Source of the DNA: CAZDDA01 sp964568045
GTDB taxonomy: Bacteria > Bipolaricaulota > Bipolaricaulia > UBA7950 > UBA9294
Length of the DNA: 9,531 nt
NCBI GenBank assembly: GCA_964568045.1
Contig: CAZMOL010000059.1
Coordinates: forward strand, 1-9,531
Direction of reading: 5' to 3'
Part shown: positions 4,873 through 9,531 of the stretch, piece by piece
Numbering within the stretch: the first letter of the stretch is position 1
How the letters are laid out: each line of letters starts with the position of its first letter
The notes under the pieces: model-generated
Databases searched by the model: none
What the model was told of the DNA's origin: nothing
Seen by the model: the letters and a program-made list of their open reading frames with translations, nothing else
Program-made: the position numbers and the translations under genes

Positions 4873-6002
4873 ATGCTCGCAGACAGATGTCCACGCGTGT
4901 CGATCGCGCAGCTGCCCACACCGATAGAACCGCTCTCCCGTCTCTCGGCAAAGCTGGGAGGACCGCAGCTGTGGGTCAAGCGGGACGACCAGACGGGGTT
5001 GGCCACTGGTGGGAACAAGGCACGAAAGCTGGAATTCTTGATAGCAGAGGCGCTTGCCCAGGATGCGGACACACTGATCACCTGTGGCGCTGCTCAATCC
5101 AATCATGCCCGCCAGACGGCGGCCGCCGCGGCGAAGTTCGGGCTGGATTGCACGCTCGTGTTGCGTGGTGAAGAGGTGCAGGAGACTCGGGGGAATCTCC
5201 TGCTCGATCGGCTGTTCGGTGCGGACGTGGTTTGGGTCGGTGAACAAGCGCTTCCGGAGCGGCTGGAGGAGGTCGCTGAAGACGTGCGGGCGCGTGGCCA
5301 CCGGCCGTACGTGATCCCACTGGGTGGAAGCAATCCCATTGGCGCTGCCGGCTACGCGGTGGCGATGGAGGAGCTTCTCGGTCAATGCACGCAGAGCGCC
5401 GTTTCATTCGACCNNNNNNNNNNNNNNNNNNNNNNNNNNNNNNNNNNNNNNNNNNNNNNNNNNNNNNNNNNNNNNNNNNNNNNNNNNNNNNNNNNNNNNN
5501 NNNNNNNNNNNNNGTGGCGATGGAGGAGCTTCTCGGTCAATGCACGCAGAGCGCCGTTTCATTCGACCACATGGTCCTTGCCACCGGCAGCGGCGGAACC
5601 CAAGCCGGGCTCGTGGCGGCAGCGAGGGCATTGGGCTGTGGCAGTCGCATCCTCGGTATCAGTGTCAGCTTGGATGCCGACACGCTCTGTAGCCAGCTGG
5701 CGGAGATCACCACTGCAACGGCAAAGCACTTGGACCTTTCACTTGCGTTTGCGCCGGAGGATTTCGAGGTGGAAGACAGATACCTTGGCGGTGGGTACGG
5801 TGTGATGGGGGATCTCGAGCGCAGCGCAATCCACATGATGGCTCGAACAGAGGGTCTGCTGCTTGATCCCGTCTACACCGGACGCGCGTTCGGCGGGTTG
5901 CTTGATCTGATCGAACACGGGGCCTTCGAGCCCGAGGAACGCGTCCTGTTCTGGCACACCGGCGGTGCCGCGAGCCTTTTTGCTCGCACCGATCTCGTCT
6001 AG
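4873..6002 (+). CDS. dcyD: D-cysteine desulfhydrase-type PLP enzyme (spurious N gap inside)
   Basis: This is a fold-type II PLP enzyme of the D-cysteine desulfhydrase / ACC deaminase family. D-cysteine desulfhydrase converts D-cysteine to pyruvate, ammonia and sulfide in the cytoplasm. Visible motifs are VKRDDQTGLATGGNKARK with the PLP lysine K49, CGAAQSNHARQTAAAA (71-86), the phosphate-binding loop TGSGGTQAG and LDPVYTGRA. The start ATG has AGGAGG 6 nt upstream. The coding sequence is interrupted by 100 N, but the 55 bp on either side are identical. Joining 4873-5413 to 5569-6002 gives one frame of 324 residues, close to the ~328 of the E. coli enzyme. In that joined protein Thr stands at 284 (DPVYTG) and 311 (HTGG), where ACC deaminases have Glu and Leu, so desulfhydrase is favoured over ACC deaminase. 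Other D-amino-acid lyase activities remain possible. Confidence 0.9.
5359..5568 (+). repeat. Identical 55-bp flanks on both sides of the N run
   Basis: Bases 5359-5413 and 5514-5568 are identical over all 55 positions. Collapsing them, with the Ns removed, restores the open frame and the family's expected length. This is the pattern of two contigs sharing a k-mer-length overlap (k=55 is a common assembler setting) that a scaffolder joined with a fixed spacer instead of merging. Confidence 0.9.
5414..5513. other. Assembly gap of exactly 100 N
   Basis: The run is 100 unknown bases, the conventional placeholder for a gap of unknown size. The evidence from its flanks is that no sequence is actually missing. 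Confidence 0.95.
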
Positions 6003-6040
6003 AGAATCCCGGTGGCGTCATTCCGAGCGAAGGATTCTCA
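6001..6040. repeat. Imperfect palindromic element after the D-cysteine enzyme gene
   Basis: GAGAATCC (6002-6009) and GGATTCTC (6032-6039) form a perfect 8-bp inverted repeat with a 22-nt loop that begins at the stop codon. The loop contains GTCATTCCGAGCGAAGG, which from memory resembles a dispersed palindromic repeat common in bacterial genomes. It could also end the transcript, but there is no T-run. Confidence 0.45.
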
Positions 6041-6079
6041 TCGCGCAATATTCGAGACTTCTCCGAAACTCCCGGGGTG

Positions 6080-6088
6080 TGGTAGCAT
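6080..6088 (+). promoter_or_regulatory. Possible extended -10 promoter of the ACT protein gene
   Basis: TGGTAGCAT fits an extended -10 (TGnTAGCAT), about 25 nt upstream of the GTG at 6113. There is no convincing -35. Transcription would start near 6095, immediately before the ribosome binding site. Confidence 0.3.
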
Positions 6089-6112
6089 GAACGGGAAAGG
6101 AGGTGATGGAAA

Positions 6113-6487
6113 GTGAAGGAGTTCTCGTTCCTGGTAGGAAATTGCCCGGGCGCCCTGGTGGAGATCGCGGAGGCGTTGGGCAACGACCACGTCAACATCG
6201 AGGGGATCGGCGGACTTACAGTGCTCGAGGAAGGGGTGATCGGTCTTGTGACCGATGATCCCGGAAAAGCCCGCAAGGTCCTGCGCACCGCAGAGGTCGA
6301 TTTCGAGGAGAGGGAGGCGCTGGTGATCGATCTTCCCAACCATTCCGGCGAACTGGCGACTCTGCTCGGCCGGCTGAGCAGGGAGCGGATCAATGTGCTC
6401 TCCTGCTACGCGGCGGTGGAGAAGAACCGCGTGATTCTGACCGTCGACAAACCGGATCGAGCCAAGGAGATCCTGCGGATCGCCTGA
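6113..6487 (+). CDS. Double ACT-domain protein
   Basis: This 124-residue protein is made of two ACT domains in tandem. The first covers roughly residues 3-63, with NCPGALVEIAEALGNDHVNI and then EGIGGLTV. The second covers 68-122, with NHSGELATLLGRLSRERINV and then LSCYAAVEKNRVILTVD. Both show the D/N-x-x-G-x-L-x-x-x-x-x-L pattern before the first helix, and the second ends with the strand RVILTVD. Free-standing ACT proteins of this size bind small ligands, usually amino acids, and act as regulators. No catalytic domain is attached, and the ligand is not visible from sequence. The start is GTG at 6113, preceded by AAAGGAGGTGAT, an unusually long match to the 16S anti-Shine-Dalgarno sequence, so strong translation is expected. 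It lies 110 nt after the D-cysteine enzyme gene on the same strand, which fits an amino-acid sensing role but does not prove one. Confidence 0.85.
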   Translation: MKEFSFLVGNCPGALVEIAEALGNDHVNIEGIGGLTVLEEGVIGLVTDDPGKARKVLRTAEVDFEEREALVIDLPNHSGELATLLGRLSRERINVLSCYAAVEKNRVILTVDKPDRAKEILRIA

Positions 6488-6501
6488 CGGCGGCTTGCCG
6501 T
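6487..6501 (+). terminator. Small hairpin after the ACT gene
   Basis: ACGGC (6487-6491) and GCCGT (6497-6501) pair around a 5-nt loop, starting at the last base of the stop codon. The stem is short and no T-run follows, so it is a weak candidate. Confidence 0.2.
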
Positions 6502-6569
6502 AGCTGTGGGGAACAAATCGTCGAGCCGGGGTGTAGGTCTTCCGAGCTCTTGCCACGGAGGCGATGGAT

Positions 6570-8690
6570 ATGATGCGTCAAACGCGCGGGTTGGTCTTTG
6601 GTCTGCTGGTTCTTTCGTTTTTGTTTGTTTCGCTTGTCACGTCGGCCGATGGGGTGGTGATTCCCGACCGTCCCGAGCACGGCTGGCTATCGATTGTCTA
6701 TCACGATGTGACCATCACGATCTGCGACGGCATCGTGACGACTCACGTCGATCAGTTGTTCCGGAACGACACCGCTCACGACATCGAGGGACGCTACGTC
6801 TTCCCGCTTCCGCCCGGAGCCGTCGTGTCCAGTTTCACGATGTGGGTCGACGGAGAGGCGCTCGAAGCGCGGATACTCGACGCCGATGAGGCGCGCTCGA
6901 TCTACGAGGATTACGTCCGGCGGGCGATCGATCCGGCGCTGCTTGAATACATCGGCCGAGACACGCTGTCGGCGCGCATCTTTCCGATTCCGGCCGGCGG
7001 CGAGCGGCGGATCACGATCACCTACAGCGAGATTCTGTCGGCGGACAACGGAGTCTATCGATACCGCTATCCGCTTGATACCGAGCGCTTTTCGGCGCGG
7101 CCGCTCGAACGGGTGAGAATCGCGGTCGATGTGAAGACGAACACAGCACTCGCCGCCGTGTACTCCCCCACCCACGACCTTGTCGTTGAGCGGGCGAGGC
7201 AGGACACGGCGTCCGGCGTCTACGAGGAGCTAAACGTCCTTCCCACCCAGGATTTTCTCCTCTACTACGCGGTGTCGACGGCGCAGATCGGGATGACGCT
7301 TCTCACCTACCGCGCGCCGGGCGAGGATGGTGTCTTTCTTCTCATCGCCACTCCCCCCCAGGCGTCCACCACGGCAGCTGCCATTCCCAAGGACCTCGTC
7401 CTTGTTCTCGACACCTCCGGGAGCATGAGCGGAGGCAAGGTCGAACAGGCCAAGGAGGCCCTGCGGTTCATTCTCTACAACCTGAACCCCGGCGACCGCT
7501 TCGCCGTGATTGCGTTCTCCGACTTCACCGAGTCGCTACACACGGAGCTTGTGCCCGTCTCGGCGGAGGCCGTCGCTTTGGGCATTGGCTGGGTGTCGCG
7601 GATTGATGCCAGCGGCGGGACGAACATCGATCAGGCTTTGTCTCTAGCCTGCTCCATCTTTGAGGAGAACGACCGGCCGCGATTCCTCGTCTTCCTCACC
7701 GACGGTGAACCGACTGTCGGTGAGACCGACCCACTCACGATTGCCCGGCACGCGGCAGATGCGAACACGGCCGCCGCGCGCGTGTTCGTGTTCGGCGTGG
7801 GCTACAACGTCAACACGGTCCTCCTCGATCAGCTGGCGCAGGAGAATCGCGGGACAACGACCTACGTGCTGCCCGGCGAGAATCTGGAGATCGCTCTGTC
7901 CAACTTCTACCGGAAGATTGCCTCCCCCGTTCTTGCCGATACGGAGCTTGCGATCGATGGTGTGGAGACCACCGATCTTCACCCGCGCGTGATGCCCGAC
8001 CTCTTTCGCGGGACGCAGCTTCTCGTCCTCGGCCGCTACCGCGGTGACGGGCAGGCGAGGGTCACCCTGTCGGGACACGCCCAGGGCGCTGCGACCGCGT
8101 ACACAACCGTGCAGAGTTTCCCCGATGTGGCGCTTGAGGCGGCGTTTCTGCCGCGGCTGTGGGCGGGGAGAAAGATTGCCTACCTGCTCGATCAGATACG
8201 CCTGTACGGCGAAAGCGACGAACTGGTCGAGGAGGTGATCGCGCTGAGCAAGAGCTACGGGGTCATCACGCCGTACACGTCGTTCCTCGTCGATGAGGAT
8301 CTATCCGCGCAGGAAGCGGCCGATGCTGTCTACGGTGCGACCGCGCCGGCAAGCGGAGAGAGTGCGGTGCGCGGCGCCTCGGCGCTCAAGACGCTGGCCG
8401 AGGGCGAGACGGTGCAACGCGACATCGAAGGTGTCCGGATCGTTGGGGATCGGACATACTTCTTCAGGGACGGCGTGTGGACCGACAGCGCGTACGACGG
8501 CCAAGAGACGATTGACGTTGCCGTTTACAGCACGGCCTACTTCGAACTGTTGGAGATCGTCCGTTGGATCGGACCACATCTGGCGATCGGTGAGAGTGTC
8601 ATCATCCGTGTCGGTGACGTCTACGTGCGGATTGCCGACGAGGGCCTGGAGACCCTGACGCAGGAGGTCATCACGAACTTGAGTTCCTAG
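6570..8690 (+). CDS. Secreted VIT-VWA domain protein (inter-alpha-trypsin inhibitor heavy-chain-like)
   Basis: This 706-residue protein starts with a signal peptide: basic MMRQTR, a hydrophobic core to about residue 24, and a likely cleavage site near TSA-DG. A VIT domain follows (~35-165), with DQLFRNDTAHDIEGRYVFPL, PPGAVVSSFTMWVDG, a YEDYVRR segment and FPIPAGGERRI. The von Willebrand A domain (~274-455) has a complete MIDAS metal site: DTSGSMSG (D281, S283, S285), GGTNIDQAL (T351) and LTDGEP (D378). After a linker helix region around 530-575 comes a C-terminal module (~622-692) with FFRDGVWTDSAYDG and YFELLEIV. I recall this module in other bacterial VIT-VWA proteins. There is no C-terminal membrane anchor or sorting signal. 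The ATG at 6570 is 8 nt from GGAGG (6557-6561); the ATG at 6564 is too close. The role is probably metal-dependent protein binding outside the cytoplasm; the partner is unknown. Confidence 0.9.
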   Translation: MMRQTRGLVFGLLVLSFLFVSLVTSADGVVIPDRPEHGWLSIVYHDVTITICDGIVTTHVDQLFRNDTAHDIEGRYVFPLPPGAVVSSFTMWVDGEALEARILDADEARSIYEDYVRRAIDPALLEYIGRDTLSARIFPIPAGGERRITITYSEILSADNGVYRYRYPLDTERFSARPLERVRIAVDVKTNTALAAVYSPTHDLVVERARQDTASGVYEELNVLPTQDFLLYYAVSTAQIGMTLLTYRAPGEDGVFLLIATPPQASTTAAAIPKDLVLVLDTSGSMSGGKVEQAKEALRFILYNLNPGDRFAVIAFSDFTESLHTELVPVSAEAVALGIGWVSRIDASGGTNIDQALSLACSIFEENDRPRFLVFLTDGEPTVGETDPLTIARHAADANTAAARVFVFGVGYNVNTVLLDQLAQENRGTTTYVLPGENLEIALSNFYRKIASPVLADTELAIDGVETTDLHPRVMPDLFRGTQLLVLGRYRGDGQARVTLSGHAQGAATAYTTVQSFPDVALEAAFLPRLWAGRKIAYLLDQIRLYGESDELVEEVIALSKSYGVITPYTSFLVDEDLSAQEAADAVYGATAPASGESAVRGASALKTLAEGETVQRDIEGVRIVGDRTYFFRDGVWTDSAYDGQETIDVAVYSTAYFELLEIVRWIGPHLAIGESVIIRVGDVYVRIADEGLETLTQEVITNLSS

Positions 8691-8702
8691 GGCGACCGTT
8701 GC

Positions 8703-9531
8703 TCACACGGCGTCCTCGGGAAGATGGATGGCGAACCTGCACCACGGATCGCCCTTGAGAACCGTCTCCACGACATCGGCCTGCAGAGGCCGATCGAAGA
8801 TCACTTCGTAGGGCTTCTTGTGAAACGCGGCGCTGCAGTTGCAGAACACCGGAGGCACAAGGACTTCTCCGGTTCGAATCGACTCCCGCACCCACGGGCA
8901 ATGGCAGTAGGTGTACCGCTTCATTCTCTCGTCGGTCTCGGCGAGGTGCTCCACCGTCATGTAGGGGATCTTTGTCTCGTAGAGGATGTTCCCCTTCCGC
9001 ACGCCCTGCATGATCTCGGGGTGGCTGCGCACGAAGTCAATGACCTCGTCGGTGATCGGCTGGGTGAAGAACAGGCCAGCCTCGTCCCTGATCCTCTCCA
9101 GTTCGGCTATAAAGTCTTTGCCCTTGCGCTGTAAATACGCATCGAGGCTGCCTGCCTGGAGGTACTTCTCCCTTGCGGCAAGATATCCTTCATCCGGCAG
9201 CGTGCGCAGGCCGCTTCCCAGTATTTTTTTGCATGTCTTGGAATCCACCGCGCGTTCCATACGATCGAGGACGGTCTGAGTCAGCCGCGGCTTCTTCGTG
9301 TTCGGTGTTCCCAACGGCGGCAGTTTGATGTCCTCAAAGATCCTATCCCGGCTCTCATCGCCGATCTCGTCGGCGAGTTTCTTGTGCAGATTCTCCAGCG
9401 CCTCGCTCCCGTCGAGCAGCTCGATTACGGCGACATAAAGCGCGTTGTTGTTTACAAACTGGCCGTAGCGCGCCAGTGCCACGAAGTTGTCGAAGGTATT
9501 GAGTCTCTCCTGAATGAGCAGCTCCGAGAAC
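8703..9531 (-). CDS. Cysteine-motif protein, DUF6144-like, 5' end outside the window
   Basis: The frame is open from the stop at 8703-8705 to the right edge, giving at least 275 residues. A GTG at 9482 exists, but the frame continues upstream in coding-like sequence (FSELLIQERLNTFDNF), so the true start is probably beyond 9531. The C-terminal third holds two cysteine clusters, YCHCPWVRES and VFCNCSAAFHKKPYEVIF, then GDPWCRFAIHLPED. The earlier part is helical and charged, with one further Cys (KTCKKILG). This pattern of CHCP, FCNCSA and CRFAIHL resembles my memory of DUF6144-type proteins, which have no known function. The cysteines could bind zinc or a haem- or cluster-like ligand, but that is inference. 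There is no sign of a membrane segment. It is convergent with the VIT-VWA gene, with 12 nt between the two stops. Confidence 0.75.
   Translation of the reverse strand, partial: FSELLIQERLNTFDNFVALARYGQFVNNNALYVAVIELLDGSEALENLHKKLADEIGDESRDRIFEDIKLPPLGTPNTKKPRLTQTVLDRMERAVDSKTCKKILGSGLRTLPDEGYLAAREKYLQAGSLDAYLQRKGKDFIAELERIRDEAGLFFTQPITDEVIDFVRSHPEIMQGVRKGNILYETKIPYMTVEHLAETDERMKRYTYCHCPWVRESIRTGEVLVPPVFCNCSAAFHKKPYEVIFDRPLQADVVETVLKGDPWCRFAIHLPEDAV

Noticed and set aside
5385..5805. Several frames that cross the N run
   Set aside because: They depend on the artificial gap length. With the gap collapsed only one frame, that of the D-cysteine enzyme, remains.
4873..6002. ACC deaminase as identity of the PLP enzyme
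   Set aside because: The two positions that define ACC deaminase (Glu and Leu) are Thr in the joined protein (DPVYTG, HTGG), as in D-cysteine desulfhydrase.
8301..8579. Long antisense frames within the VIT-VWA gene (for example this minus-strand one and 7644-8078)
   Set aside because: They are shadows of a strongly supported gene in GC-rich DNA, without domains or binding sites.

Overview
This window looks like chromosomal accessory DNA from a bacterium. Shine-Dalgarno sites are strong (GGAGG, AAAGGAGGTGAT), there is one near-consensus sigma70-type promoter, and there are no introns. The right two thirds are GC-rich by eye and the first ~1.1 kb is more AT-rich. It is a scaffold from a short-read assembly, because a run of exactly 100 N sits inside a gene and is flanked by the same 55 bp on both sides. 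I cannot fix the phylum. The gene content (DUF4438, VIT-VWA, DUF433/DUF5615, a DUF6144-like cysteine protein) suggests an environmental or thermophile-related lineage known from metagenomes, but that is a guess.

Layout from left to right. Bases 1-510 hold no gene I recognise. Bases 511-1084 encode a small multi-pass membrane protein broken by a +1 frameshift in a C7 tract. Bases 1226-1330 (minus) are a remnant of the C-terminus of a second DUF4438 gene. Bases 1346-1865 (minus) are a DUF433 antitoxin / DUF5615 PIN-like toxin pair that overlaps by 14 nt. Bases 1968-2131 are an intergenic stretch with five perfect hairpins; two of them form a paired, REP/BIME-like inverted unit. Bases 2191-3084 (minus) are an intact DUF4438 gene. 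Bases 3277-3878 (minus) are a two-gene operon of a small XRE-type regulator and a four-helix membrane protein, with two operator-like palindromes lying over a strong promoter. Bases 4041-4583 (plus) are a GNAT acetyltransferase, followed with overlap by a 30-codon fragment of a DUF3795-type gene. Bases 4873-6002 (plus) are a D-cysteine desulfhydrase-type PLP enzyme containing the N gap, then a double-ACT-domain protein (6113-6487) and a secreted VIT-VWA protein (6570-8690). At the right edge a convergent cysteine-motif protein (8703 to beyond 9531) runs out of the window.

There is no single multi-gene system here that I can call new. The clearest functional unit is the XRE/membrane-protein operon with its visible autoregulatory promoter. 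The left third shows repeated decay and rearrangement: a frameshifted gene, a truncated paralogue beside a toxin-antitoxin module, palindromic repeats and a truncated DUF3795 gene. The D-cysteine enzyme and the ACT protein lie close together on the same strand and may both concern amino acids, but nothing in the sequence proves that they act together.
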